Of a stretch of DNA of 64,000 nt, positions 49,572-61,408 are shown in pieces (the first letter of the stretch is position 1; the number at the start of each line of letters is the position of its first letter). The stretch covers positions 1 to 64,000 of the forward strand of contig JANRKY010000294.1 of assembly GCA_033763135.1 (NCBI GenBank), written 5' to 3'. The notes beneath the pieces were generated by a model. That model ran no database searches, was not told where the DNA came from, and saw only the letters and a program-made list of their open reading frames with translations. The translations under genes and the position numbers were made by a program. Source of the DNA: DALYLB01 sp033763135 (GTDB lineage: Bacteria > Acidobacteriota > Blastocatellia > RBC074).

Positions 49572-51521
49572 TCATCGTCGCGGGCCGTAGATCGGTTGTG
49601 GTTTGCCGACTTCGAGCGCGCCCAGGTCGGGCGCCTTGCCGCTGAAGTCATCGTTGAGGTTGGGCAGGCGGCAGCCGGCGTCCACGGCGGCGCTGCCCGG
49701 CTTCAGGCGAAAATCCATGTCGCCGACTTCATAGACCTTGTGCGGCTGGGCGGGATCCGGCGGTCGCACGTTGAAGAAGATGTCGTAATCCACCAGCCGG
49801 CCGTGCGCTTCCTGGCCCGTCGCGCGCTGAAACTCGGCCAGCGTGCGAAAATTCTGCGGGTCGGTATTCGTCAGGGCGTAATCACGCATCACGCCATTGG
49901 CCGGAGCCTTCCACACGATCTGAGGCTTGTCGTTCGCGTTCAGCCGCCAGCCGTTGTAATCGAACGAGGAATACGACGTGTAGGTCAGACTGCCCAGCAC
50001 CGGCTTGTCGGGATGGTTCGTCCCCATCATCAGATTGTTGCGATAGTGCGAGTTGGAATAGCCGCGCGCGTTGCTGTTCTCGGCGATGAACGTGTTGTGA
50101 TAGATGAGCACGCCCGCCGGATTGGCGCCGCCGGTCTTGATCGCGCCGCCCATGGGCACCGAGTACGCGATGTTGCGATAGAAATAGGTCGGGCCGCCGA
50201 ACACCGGCTGCCCGCTGTATCCGTGCTGCGCCGCGTTGAAACCGCGATTGCGGGCGACGCGAATGTTGTGAACGCCCCCGTCCGTCTCGACGAAATCGTC
50301 GATCATCAGATGGATGTCGTTGTTGTAGATGTCGATCGCCACGGCCTTGTGTTCCTGCTTTTCGGGCGGAATGCCGTAGGTGCTGATGCAGACGCCGTCG
50401 TGAAAGTAGGCGATGTAGTTGTGACAGATCACGTGGCCCTGTCCATAGACCTTGATCGCGTAATACGACTTGAGCTGGGTGGGCTTGTATTTGCCCCAGT
50501 GCGACCAGCCGATGATGCGGTTGCGGTCGTCGCGGCCGAGCACGACGTTGTCGGCGATATAGAAATTCTTCGAGCCTTCGTATTCGTTCATCACCGCGAC
50601 GCCGACGTCTTCGATGCGGCAGTTGCGGACGACGAGACCGCTCGAACCGAGCAGCTCCTTGTGCCCGGCATAGAAGGCCACGTCCGTGTTGCGAATGGTG
50701 AGGCCCTCGAAATAGTTGTAATCCGCGCCCATCACGTCGAACAGGCGAAAGCAGCCGTTGCCGTCGAAGATGACTTCGCCGTCGCCGGCGCCCTTGATGA
50801 CGATGGGTTTTTCGGGCGTGCCGTCGCGCGTCAGGATGTATGCGCCGTCAAAGGGGACGCCGTACGGCGTGACGTAATCGAGCCGGTCGGCCTTGTACAG
50901 TCCGGCGTGAACCAGAATCACGTCTCCCGGCTGCACGGGGCGCGTGTGAACGACGTCCCAATCGCCGAGCCCGGGGCCGTAATAGGCCTCTTTCAGGCCT
51001 TTGAACGACGGCTCCTGCTTCGGGCCTTCGTAATCGGGCGGATAGACGTGCAGCGTGCGCCCGCCTCTGTATTCCTGCGGCACGCTGCGCGTCTTCACCG
51101 TGACCTGCTGCACGGATTTGCCGTTGACGCCGTCGGGATCGCTCATCGTGAAGCGGCATTCGTAGGCGGTCGCCTCTTCGACATCGAGGATCGAGCCGGC
51201 GAACATGCGCGGCGTCCAGTATTCGAGGAATTCGCGCGCGCGCCAGACCTTTTCGTCGCCGATGCGCAGGAGCGGCATGGCTTCGCGCCACTGCGTTTCG
51301 CCCTGCTTCCGATACTGCACGGCGACCGCGGCGTTGCGGTTGTCGTCGCCGCTGATCTTCCATTCAAAACCGAGATTGTGAATCGTCGCCGGTTCGACGA
51401 TGAATTCGCCTGCGGTGACCGCATTGCCGCTCTGCGCCCACGCCGGAGACGAGAGCAGGAGCAGGGCGAAAAGGAGAGCAGGGCAGGATGCCGACAACTT
51501 GCGGGGGCGTTGCAGTTTCAT
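49572..51521 (-). CDS. Exported right-handed beta-helix protein
   Basis: A 649-aa protein. A signal peptide (ending SPAWAQ) leads to a fibronectin/phosphatase-N-like sandwich (about 38-150). Then comes a right-handed parallel beta-helix (about 185-560) with repeats such as GDVILVHAGLYKA, NYFEGLTIRNTDVAFY, SSGLVVRNCRIEDVG and IDIYNNDIHLM. The end, FRLKPGSAAVDAG and DLGALE, is typical of this class. Such folds are polysaccharide lyases or glycan-binding proteins; the catalytic type is not visible. It belongs to the operon with the quinoprotein. Confidence 0.82.
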   Translation of the reverse strand: MKLQRPRKLSASCPALLFALLLLSSPAWAQSGNAVTAGEFIVEPATIHNLGFEWKISGDDNRNAAVAVQYRKQGETQWREAMPLLRIGDEKVWRAREFLEYWTPRMFAGSILDVEEATAYECRFTMSDPDGVNGKSVQQVTVKTRSVPQEYRGGRTLHVYPPDYEGPKQEPSFKGLKEAYYGPGLGDWDVVHTRPVQPGDVILVHAGLYKADRLDYVTPYGVPFDGAYILTRDGTPEKPIVIKGAGDGEVIFDGNGCFRLFDVMGADYNYFEGLTIRNTDVAFYAGHKELLGSSGLVVRNCRIEDVGVAVMNEYEGSKNFYIADNVVLGRDDRNRIIGWSHWGKYKPTQLKSYYAIKVYGQGHVICHNYIAYFHDGVCISTYGIPPEKQEHKAVAIDIYNNDIHLMIDDFVETDGGVHNIRVARNRGFNAAQHGYSGQPVFGGPTYFYRNIAYSVPMGGAIKTGGANPAGVLIYHNTFIAENSNARGYSNSHYRNNLMMGTNHPDKPVLGSLTYTSYSSFDYNGWRLNANDKPQIVWKAPANGVMRDYALTNTDPQNFRTLAEFQRATGQEAHGRLVDYDIFFNVRPPDPAQPHKVYEVGDMDFRLKPGSAAVDAGCRLPNLNDDFSGKAPDLGALEVGKPQPIYGPRR

Positions 51522-51543
51522 CGGAGTCTCAGAGTTCGTTGCG

Positions 51544-51790
51544 TTACTCGGATGCGGCCAATCCCAGTATAGACCGGTCAGCAGGCTGTGAAAAAGATCG
51601 GTGCCGTCGTCGTTGGAAAAATCGCGTCCGGCGAGTTCGGGGAAAAAGCCGGCGACATAAAACCCGAAATGGCTGGTCAGATTGCGTCCGACCTGTCCGC
51701 TGCTGTTGGCGATGCCGTTCAGCAGCAGATGCCGCGCCGGTTCGATCGCGCTGCACGCCAGGACGAAGGCCCCCCTTTCATTCGGGGCAA
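51544..51790 (-). pseudogene. Remnant of a GMC oxidoreductase gene
   Basis: In the gap before the beta-helix gene the minus strand encodes AFVLACSAIEPARHLLLNGI, then NSSGQVGRNLTSHFGFYVAG and FFPELAGRDFSNDDGTDLF, a recognisable piece of a GMC-type FAD oxidoreductase. A run of six T after the codon for DGTD shifts the frame: with one T less it reads DLFHSLLTGLYWDWPHPSN, as in intact relatives. In the actual frame it ends at TAA 51546-51544. An in-frame TGA lies just upstream of the start of similarity. FAD-binding and catalytic ends are gone, so this is a decayed gene, probably once part of this oxidative cluster. Confidence 0.7.
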
Positions 51791-51862
51791 TTGGGAAAAT
51801 GGCCGGACTTCAGGAGCGCGCCGGCGGTTTCCCCACCTTCTTTGCGGCGCGCGACGGCCCGT

Positions 51863-54800
51863 TCAGAACGTGAAGCGGACTTGCAGCTGCACGCGGCGAT
51901 TGCCGCGCTTGGTGATGACCTTGCCGAAATTCTGGAGCGTCGTGTCGGTGAAGAAATATCCGCCCGTCGGATCGCAGACGTTGTTCACCGTGCCGCCGAT
52001 GCCGTTGGGAACGCCATTGACGCGCACGCGGCAGTCGGTCTGCAGGGTCATATCGATGTCGCCCTGCGCGGAAGCGAACGCCTGATTGAAGATGTTGAAT
52101 AATCCCGCGCGAAGCTGGATGTTTTTGCCTTCCCGGAAGCGGAAGTTCTTCATCAGGGTCATGTCGTGATTGTTGCGATTTGGCAGCCGCGCGTAATACG
52201 GCGATTGATAGGCGCCCGATTGCCCGAAGGCGGGGATCACGATCGCTGAAACGTCATAGAGCTTCTCGCCGACTTTCGCGCCGCTGCCGGCGATCTGCGG
52301 GTTTCGGAGCAGAATCGGCACGATGCCGCCCGTATTGACGGTGCCGGCGCCGGCGAAGGCATTTGTTCCGAACCACGCCTGCCAGGCGTTGGCCGCATTC
52401 AGGCCCGTGCCGGTCGCGCCGGTTTGTCCGCCCGAGAAGAAGATGCGCAGGGGGGCGCCGCTCTGGAAGCTCGAAATGCCGGACAACTGCCAGCCGTTCA
52501 GGACGCCGCCGGCGAACTTGTTGCCGCCGCGTTTGATCAGGCGCGGCAGGTTGTAGTTGTAATTGACCACGAAGTTATGGGTGCGGTCATAGGCTTGCAC
52601 GCCGTACGAGCGATTGCGCGCATCGAGCGGATCGATGGTGCCGCCGTCGCCGCCGAGCAGGCCCAGCGCTTTCGAGAAGGTATAGGCCGCCGTGTAGGTC
52701 AGGTTGCCGCGCTGCCGCGCCAGCGTGAGCTGGCCGGAATGATATTGCGACGTGCCGACATACTCGCGAAAGTTGATAGCGTTGAAATCGGGGAACGGCA
52801 GCCGGCTGCGAAACGCGTCGGCCGAAAGCGCGATGCGGTGAATCGGGTTGGCGAGATTCGCGGCCGGGCCGGTCGCGGGCGTGATCGTGCCGCTCAACAG
52901 CGTGCCGAGCGGGACGACATTCAGATTGCGGACCTGCGGCAGATAGCGCACCGCGTTGCCGACATAGCCGACTTCGAGAACGTTGCCCCACATCAGGCGA
53001 CGCGCGATCGAAACGCTCTGGTTGGCCGTGCGCGTGATGTTGTTGCCTTCCGGGTTGAGCGACACGGGCGTGATCGAAAGCGGCACGCGCGCGAGGTCCA
53101 CCTGATTCAGACGGTCGAGCGTCAGGTTCTGCACCCTGTCCTTGAAGGCGGTGGCGGCGGAATCGAAGCGCGCAATCGGATTGATGTAGTTCGGGGCGTT
53201 CTGCAGCGCGGGCGAATACTGAAAATTGCCCGACGAACGGTTGTAGAACAGGCCATACCCGCCGCGCACCACGAAATTGCCCTTTTTGGACACATCCCAC
53301 GCAAAGCTGAGACGCGGCGCGAGACGCGGCGCGGGATCCTCTACGATGCCCGGGATGGCCTCGCCGCGCGAGACGAGCTGGATGCCGTTCGGTCGCTGCA
53401 GATCGCCGTTGAGGAATGCGCCCGCGCCCCGCTGATATTTTGTCACGTCGAAAAACGTTTCGTAGCCGTTGCGCTCCTTGTTGTTCGGCATCGTGACGAA
53501 GCGCACGCCGTATTCGAAGGTGAGATGCGGTCTCGCCTTCCACGAATCCTGCGCATAGAGATCGAAGTTCCAGGCGCGGAACTCGCCTTCGGGGGTGAGG
53601 TTCGACTGCTGCACCGATACCGGGCGGCCGACATACAGATTGCCGAAGGAGTTGCCCGTGCCGTTCGTCACGCCGCCCAGGACGATGCGTCCGTTGTATT
53701 GATTGCCGAGGTTCTGTTTCTTGTTGACCTGTTCGAGCAGGCCGCCGAATTTGTAGCTGTGCGCCCCCTTGATCTTGGTGACGTTCGAATTGACCGAATA
53801 GCTGGAATTGAACGCAAACAGCGGCGTTTCGCCCTGATTGTTGCCGACAAAGGTCTGCGACAGGTTGTTGACGCCGGTCACCTGCAACGTCGGCGCGCTC
53901 TTGCCCAGATAGCCGAAGGGCAGTTTCAGATTGCTCAGGCCCAGCGCCTGGGGCGAGACCTTGTCGTAATCGATGTAATCGTGAAAAAGCTTCAGCTTGC
54001 TGGCGCTGAAGACCACTTCCATCGTCAGCGTCGGATCGAAGACCGTCACCATATTGACCGCCGCCGAACGCCCGATATGATCGCCGTTCGTATGACTGTA
54101 CAGGTCGGTCATCGAAGACCGTCCCCACACGCCATAGGCGAACTCCTCGTCCTCTTTTTCGCGCGCCAGCCGCACGTACAGGTTTGTTCGGTCGCTGACC
54201 TTGTAATCCACGCGCAGCTTCATATCGCTGCGGTCGAGCGGGAGCGTTTCGCCCGTCACATAGTTGTATCGCTGATTCGGGTCGATGTAATTCGGCGCGG
54301 GGAACATCGTGTTGAGCATCGTCGGCCCCAGATTCGACGGGTCCTTGAATGGGGCGAGGTTGAAATTGTTCGAGACCAGGCTTTGGCCTACGGTGAAACC
54401 GGTTGGCGGATTGCGCGGCACGGTCAACGTGCGGTTCTGTCCGAGATAGGTCGTCGTGCATCCGGCGGGATTGCCGATGTTGGCGCAGGGCAGAAATTCG
54501 CTGAAATCGCCCTGTCGCTGCTTGAGCGTGGGGACGACCCCGAAGGCGATGTTCTGCGCATTGCGCTGGCGTTGATGTTCGAGGCCGTAGAAAAAGAACA
54601 GCCGATCCCGGAGTCTGTCGCCGCCGAGCGCGGAAGGAAGCCTGACCGGCCCGCCGATGTTGCCGCCCGTGTAGTATTGCGAATTGGCCGGACGCGGCAG
54701 CCTGGCGATGACGCGCGCGCGATCATTCGCGTTGAGATTCTGATTGCGCGCATATTCGTACAGGCTGCCGTGAAACTGCCTGCCGCCCGATTTCGTCACC

Positions 54801-55552
54801 GCGGTGACCTGCAGGGTGCTTGTGCCGAATTCCGCCGCATAATTGCTGGTCTGCACGCGAACTTCCTTCACCATGTCGTTGTTCGGCGTAATGATCGAAC
54901 CGTTGTTGGCGCCGATGTCCTTGGTGATCGAGCCGTCGATGCTGATGTTGATGTTCTGGCCGCGCTGCCCGTTGACGCTGAAATTGTTGTTGGCGTTGCC
55001 TCCTTGCTGGAAGCCCGTGAAATCGAGCGTTTCGGCTTCGGGGCCGACGACGCCGGGCAGGATGCGCAGCAGTTCGAGGCTGCTGCGGGAGATCAGCGAG
55101 AGATTTTCAATCTGCGAGGACGTGATGGTGTAGGCCTTTTCGCCGGTTTCGGTCTGAATCTGCGCGGCTTCGCCCGTGACGGTGACGGATTCGGTGGCGG
55201 CGCCGATCTCGAGCGAGATGCTCAGCCCGCGCGTCTCGCTCGGGCTGAGGGTCAGTCGGTTGAGCGAATAGGCTTTGAACCCCGCGCTTTCGACCTTGAG
55301 GGTAAAGGCGCCGGGCGTGAGCGCCGCGAAGACAAACCCGCCTTCTTGATTGGTGGTGGCGGTGCGTTCGAGCAGGGTCTGTTCATCGCGCAACAGCACC
55401 TTCGCCCCGGGGACGACGGCGCCGCCGGGGTCGGTGACCGTGCCGCGCAGTTGCGCGCTGCCGCTGGTCTGGGCTGCCGCGGAACTCGCCAGCGAGACGC
55501 AGCAGAACGCGAACAAGGCATACAGCGCCAGCTTATGAATACACAGTTTCAT
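51863..55552 (-). CDS. TonB-dependent receptor-like protein heading the second catabolic cluster
   Basis: A 1229-aa predicted outer-membrane receptor with signal peptide (ending AAAQT), carboxypeptidase-regulatory domain (about 30-115: AQLRGTVTDPGGAVVPGAKV, then FAALTPGAFTLKVESAGF), plug-like part (LSLISRSSLELLRILPGVVG, SVNGQRGQNINISIDG) and a barrel ending VQLQVRFTF. It is first of a minus-strand series: receptor, GMC remnant, beta-helix protein, quinohaemoprotein, pyruvyl-transferase-like protein, DUF1549/1553 and DUF1501. GGAGG at 55564-55560 fits ATG 55552 (7-base gap) better than ATG 55558 (1 base). The nutrient is unknown. Confidence 0.92.
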   Translation of the reverse strand: MKLCIHKLALYALFAFCCVSLASSAAAQTSGSAQLRGTVTDPGGAVVPGAKVLLRDEQTLLERTATTNQEGGFVFAALTPGAFTLKVESAGFKAYSLNRLTLSPSETRGLSISLEIGAATESVTVTGEAAQIQTETGEKAYTITSSQIENLSLISRSSLELLRILPGVVGPEAETLDFTGFQQGGNANNNFSVNGQRGQNINISIDGSITKDIGANNGSIITPNNDMVKEVRVQTSNYAAEFGTSTLQVTAVTKSGGRQFHGSLYEYARNQNLNANDRARVIARLPRPANSQYYTGGNIGGPVRLPSALGGDRLRDRLFFFYGLEHQRQRNAQNIAFGVVPTLKQRQGDFSEFLPCANIGNPAGCTTTYLGQNRTLTVPRNPPTGFTVGQSLVSNNFNLAPFKDPSNLGPTMLNTMFPAPNYIDPNQRYNYVTGETLPLDRSDMKLRVDYKVSDRTNLYVRLAREKEDEEFAYGVWGRSSMTDLYSHTNGDHIGRSAAVNMVTVFDPTLTMEVVFSASKLKLFHDYIDYDKVSPQALGLSNLKLPFGYLGKSAPTLQVTGVNNLSQTFVGNNQGETPLFAFNSSYSVNSNVTKIKGAHSYKFGGLLEQVNKKQNLGNQYNGRIVLGGVTNGTGNSFGNLYVGRPVSVQQSNLTPEGEFRAWNFDLYAQDSWKARPHLTFEYGVRFVTMPNNKERNGYETFFDVTKYQRGAGAFLNGDLQRPNGIQLVSRGEAIPGIVEDPAPRLAPRLSFAWDVSKKGNFVVRGGYGLFYNRSSGNFQYSPALQNAPNYINPIARFDSAATAFKDRVQNLTLDRLNQVDLARVPLSITPVSLNPEGNNITRTANQSVSIARRLMWGNVLEVGYVGNAVRYLPQVRNLNVVPLGTLLSGTITPATGPAANLANPIHRIALSADAFRSRLPFPDFNAINFREYVGTSQYHSGQLTLARQRGNLTYTAAYTFSKALGLLGGDGGTIDPLDARNRSYGVQAYDRTHNFVVNYNYNLPRLIKRGGNKFAGGVLNGWQLSGISSFQSGAPLRIFFSGGQTGATGTGLNAANAWQAWFGTNAFAGAGTVNTGGIVPILLRNPQIAGSGAKVGEKLYDVSAIVIPAFGQSGAYQSPYYARLPNRNNHDMTLMKNFRFREGKNIQLRAGLFNIFNQAFASAQGDIDMTLQTDCRVRVNGVPNGIGGTVNNVCDPTGGYFFTDTTLQNFGKVITKRGNRRVQLQVRFTF

Positions 55553-55558
55553 TCTCAT

Positions 55559-56162
55559 TCCTCCGAATGCGCCTGCTTAAAGGCGGGGCGATGTGCAAGT
55601 GATGGCGACAGTCAGCAGCAAGGCGGCCTCTCCTGATGCTGGCATCCCTGTCCCTCAACGACTGCCTCAGGAGACTGTCGTTGAGTTGAGGGATCGTATT
55701 GTTGTGCCCATTTCTGCCAGCGAGAGTGATGAACTACGGTCTCCTGCGGGAGAGAGGCGAACAGCCGCATGGGCTCCAATCGCGGCGGCGCTATCAAAAA
55801 ATGGCGGCGTCGCGGAAGAGTTGTCGGAAAATGCGAATCGTAACGTAGGTCTTCCTATGCGTAATGGCGGCGACAAATTAAAGCACAAGCTAATTCGCGT
55901 CAACCCCATTTCACTGCAAAAGGGGAATGCCGCGTTGGAGCGCCGGAATCAAGGCGTGGGAGGCCGAGTCTGGTCAGGATGCCGAGACCATATGTGGGCC
56001 GAGGTCGCTGCGTTTTGCCGAACCCGCTATTGACGGACGTCGCTATTACTTCCGCGCGCCGTGGATTGCGTGGCTGACGATGAGCCGGCGGGCGGCGCCG
56101 TCATCGGACCGGGCAGCCGCCTGCTTCGCTCGCGAACGGCTGCCGGCGCGGAGATCATTCGA
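55559..56162. other. Long intergenic region upstream of the receptor gene
   Basis: About 600 bases, probably holding the promoter of the receptor cluster. Open frames of 80-146 residues here lack domain-like sequence, ribosome sites and consistent codon use, so I do not call them. An imperfect hairpin sits at 55652-55692 (CCCTCAACGAC with GTCGTTGAG...GAGGG), and the CAGGAGAC/GTCTCCTG words around 55668 and 55738 form an inverted pair. Confidence 0.4.
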
Positions 56163-56702
56163 TTATCGTCGTCGGCGGCGTCCGGGACGCATGCGTTTGA
56201 GCGTCGACCAGGTGATGTCGGCGGTGGTGTGGGACAGCGCGCCCAGCCAGAGGCCGGCGAAGACGCCGTGGAAGTATTGCCGCTCCGTCTGGTCCCAGAA
56301 CGTCACCAGGTCCTGCTGCAGGAGCGAGAACTCGTCCACCCAGGCGGTCTTCTCTCCGTGCACATACGCATTGCGAATATAGAGGATCGTCGCGCCGAAC
56401 GCCGAAAAGACGACCAGAAAATAGACGACCCGAATCACCGTCCCCAGCAGCGGCCCGTGCGAAAGCTTCGAACGATGAGAAAGCGCCGCCTGATAGGGTT
56501 TCCATAACAGCTTGAGCGGCCCCCAGCGCTGGTACGGCCGGCTGTTCAAATCCAGATCCGGGCCGAACATCAATCCCGCAAAGAGCATCGCGCCCGTCGC
56601 CAGGATCGAGATCAGGTGGTCCCCCCAGTACATCTCCGCCGCCAGAAATGTGAACGGCGTCAATGCATACGTGATCGCATCATGTGTATTTGCATTCGGC
56701 AT
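56163..56702 (-). CDS. DUF2227-like membrane protein
   Basis: A 179-aa protein resembling the DUF2227 (putative metal-binding, membrane) family. It starts MPNANTHDAITYALTPFTF, has membrane segments at about 33-47 and 85-108, and keeps the family landmarks FGPDLDLNSRPYQRWGPLKL, HRSKLSHGPLLGT and LGALSHTTADI. The conserved His and Asp residues suggest a metal-dependent membrane enzyme or binder, with unknown role. ATG 56702 is chosen because it begins the family core; there is no clear ribosome site, and the longer frame upstream looks non-coding. Confidence 0.78.
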   Translation of the reverse strand: MPNANTHDAITYALTPFTFLAAEMYWGDHLISILATGAMLFAGLMFGPDLDLNSRPYQRWGPLKLLWKPYQAALSHRSKLSHGPLLGTVIRVVYFLVVFSAFGATILYIRNAYVHGEKTAWVDEFSLLQQDLVTFWDQTERQYFHGVFAGLWLGALSHTTADITWSTLKRMRPGRRRRR

Positions 56703-56801
56703 GCGGGGGTAAATATCATGGATACGACTTGCGTTGCAAGAGTAAAACAGGAAGAGGGTCGAAAGGCAACAGATAAAAGAGAGGCCTCTTATAGCGCTTT
56801 G

Positions 56802-56968
56802 CAAATGCACGCGACCTGGATGTATGCGTCAGAAGAAGAAAAACGGAACAAACGGAAAAGACGGAACAAACGGAGCCTGCGATTGTAGGGCTCCGTTTGT
56901 TCCGTTATTTCCGTTTGTTCCGTTTTTCTTCTTCTTCTTGATTGCGGACCAGGTCGCATGCATTTGAA
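56802..56968. repeat. Long palindrome with ACGGAACAAACGG units
   Basis: Left inner arm 56831-56877 (GAAGAAAAACGGAACAAACGG, then GACGGAACAAACGGAGCC, with unit repeats) and right inner arm 56889-56938 are reverse complements. Outer words GCAAATGCACGCGACCTGG (about 56807) and CCAGGTCGCATGCATTTG (about 56950) also pair. It lies between the DUF2227 gene and htpX, which are transcribed the same way, and would form a strong hairpin in the RNA. Confidence 0.85.
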
Positions 56969-57010
56969 AACGGCTGTATGCCTGTTGCCTTTCGCCTTTT
57001 TGAGTTTGAA

Positions 57011-57862
<852 letters not shown>

Positions 57863-57883
57863 CGTGGCTCCTCAGGAAATCAT

Positions 57884-58125
57884 CCACGAACTCACACGAA
57901 GAGACACGAAGGGAAGCCTCTTCTTCGCGCTTCTTCGCGCGGCTTCGCGAATGAGATTTTCATTGGGCCTTGATCGTCGTTTCGGCCATAACGAGCGAGA
58001 AATCGCCACAGAGCCACGGAGGCACAGAGTCGAGAGCGGAGAAACTCCGGTTTTTCAGGCATTCTCCGCGCCTCTGTGGCCTGTCTCCCGTTCCATCGTG
58101 GCCGAATCGATGATCAAGGCCTTTC
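57884..58125. repeat. Inverted intergenic element (family C)
   Basis: Left part GGGCCTTGATCGTCGTTTCGGCC split across 57964-57988 pairs with GGCCGAATCGATGATCAAGG near 58097-58122. Inside, GCCACAGAGCCACGGAGGC pairs with GCGCCTCTGTGGC. Before it (57884-57945) is a CACGAAGAGACACGAAGG stretch with partial inverted copies. It shares words with 28952-29182 and 7741-7803. It lies in the htpX leader. Confidence 0.75.
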
Positions 58126-58180
58126 ATTGCTTCCAGGCGTCGCCATGCAGCACGCCCGGATTTCTCACATTCCCCAAATA

Positions 58181-58405
58181 AAAAAGACCTTTTGCGCATT
58201 CTCCTCCATCCGAGGCGGCGCAAAAGGTCTCGATCCTTCAGCCATATGTCTCCTCTCCGGAGGCCATACGCCCTTGCTGACGAGCCGGATTGCTTGTCAC
58301 TTGCAATCGTCCTGACGGCTCCATCAGACCACGCGGCATTTGCGCGATGGATGATCTACTCCCCTGATTCGATTCGGCGGCGCATTCGCTGCGCATCGCC
58401 GCAAC
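58181..58405 (-). ncRNA. Structured RNA with terminator; yybP-ykoY (manganese) riboswitch candidate
   Basis: A minus-strand RNA of about 225 nt with a promoter before it and an intrinsic terminator at its end. It contains GGGGAGUAG (58364-58356), the hallmark loop of yybP-ykoY riboswitches, inside AUCAG...CUGAU with an inner hairpin. Further helices are GAGCCG/CGGCUC with nested GAUUGC/GCAAUC, and UCAGC/GCUGA. CGUCAGCA (58282-58275) and GUCAGGAC (58316-58309) resemble the second conserved loop. The terminator pairs AGACCUUUUGCGC (58230-58218) with GCGCAAAAGGUCU (58197-58185) and then runs into U6. Its 5' arm overlaps a GAGACC that can pair with GGUCU in the aptamer, the layout of a switch. 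The nearest downstream gene is htpX. Ligand and family are inferred. Confidence 0.5.
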
Positions 58406-58411
58406 GTTTCG

Positions 58412-58440
58412 AACATAACGAAACCCGACAAAACCGTCAA
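58412..58440 (-). promoter_or_regulatory. Candidate sigma-70 promoter of the structured RNA
   Basis: Minus strand: TTGACG (58440-58435), 17 bases, TATGTT (58417-58412). Transcription would start near 58405, just before the GC-rich 5' hairpin of the RNA, and about 70 bases after the nrdJ stop codon. Confidence 0.5.
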
Positions 58441-58507
58441 GTACCCGAATGTTACATTTGTGTTGCGAAGGGGCGGGGCAAGCCTTCCGCTCGCCCCGCG
58501 CTTCGCG

Positions 58508-60946
<2,439 letters not shown>

Positions 60947-61277
60947 AGTGCCTTTCCTTTTCCCTTGTCTTTCTCTACTTCGCTTTTTCCTTGCCATCGA
61001 TCGATTGCCGGCGCCGGCCGGTCGATCCATCATCCTGCCTTATCAACTGAATCCATGAAAATAGCGTTCGCCGGACGCAGTCCAGCCTGCATGCATGTAT
61101 GAATGTGTAGTTTGAGCAGCCAAAGATTCGGGCCGACGGAGCTTGCCGACCCTACGGGGGGAGTCGTCGCAAGGGACACTTCGACACATCAAGACTCGCA
61201 TCGCTCGTGAAATGAAACACACACCCAAAAGAGCGATCAAGTCGCTGCAAATGTACATCGTTGTGGGCTGAACGCGG

Positions 61278-61336
61278 CAGAATATAGGGCACTACATACA
61301 GAGTTGTCAACGGCATTTCTCACCTATATCTTGTGG
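61278..61336 (-). promoter_or_regulatory. nrdJ promoter with a pair of NrdR-type boxes
   Basis: Minus strand: TTGACA (61310-61305), 18 bases, TATATT (61286-61281), a strong sigma-70 promoter giving a leader of about 330 bases. CTATATCTTG (61324-61333) fits the NrdR core CwATATaTwG at 9 of 10 bases and CTACATACAG (61292-61301) at 8 of 10. Their centres are 32 bp apart, three helical turns, as known for NrdR box pairs, and they bracket the -35. CAGAATATAG (61278-61287) is a third, weaker match over the -10. Confidence 0.6.
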
Positions 61337-61382
61337 TATGGCGTAAATGCTGGCGGACAAAAGCGATATTTTTCTGAGGTGA

Positions 61383-61400
61383 TTCTTGAAGTTTCAAGAA
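61383..61400. promoter_or_regulatory. 18-bp perfect palindrome, possible operator
   Basis: TTCTTGAAGTTTCAAGAA: two 8-base arms around GT. It lies about 70 bases upstream of the nrdJ -35 and next to the heptad palindrome. Length and symmetry fit a dimeric repressor site; no regulator can be named. Confidence 0.35.
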
Positions 61401-61408
61401 TGGGACAG

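Noticed and set aside
52424..55636. Long plus-strand open frame opposite the third receptor gene
   Set aside because: Same reason: a low-complexity basic/acidic translation caused by codon bias of the minus-strand gene.
55652..55692. Transfer RNA or other RNA gene in the long gap before the third receptor
   Set aside because: Only an imperfect hairpin is present; no cloverleaf, promoter or terminator can be placed.
55593..56033. Open frame of 146 residues in the gap upstream of the third receptor
   Set aside because: Mixed composition, no domain, and overlaps other frames of similar length; treated as non-coding.
60947..61277. Cobalamin riboswitch in the nrdJ leader
   Set aside because: No B12 box or other conserved cobalamin-riboswitch core is seen in the roughly 330-base leader.
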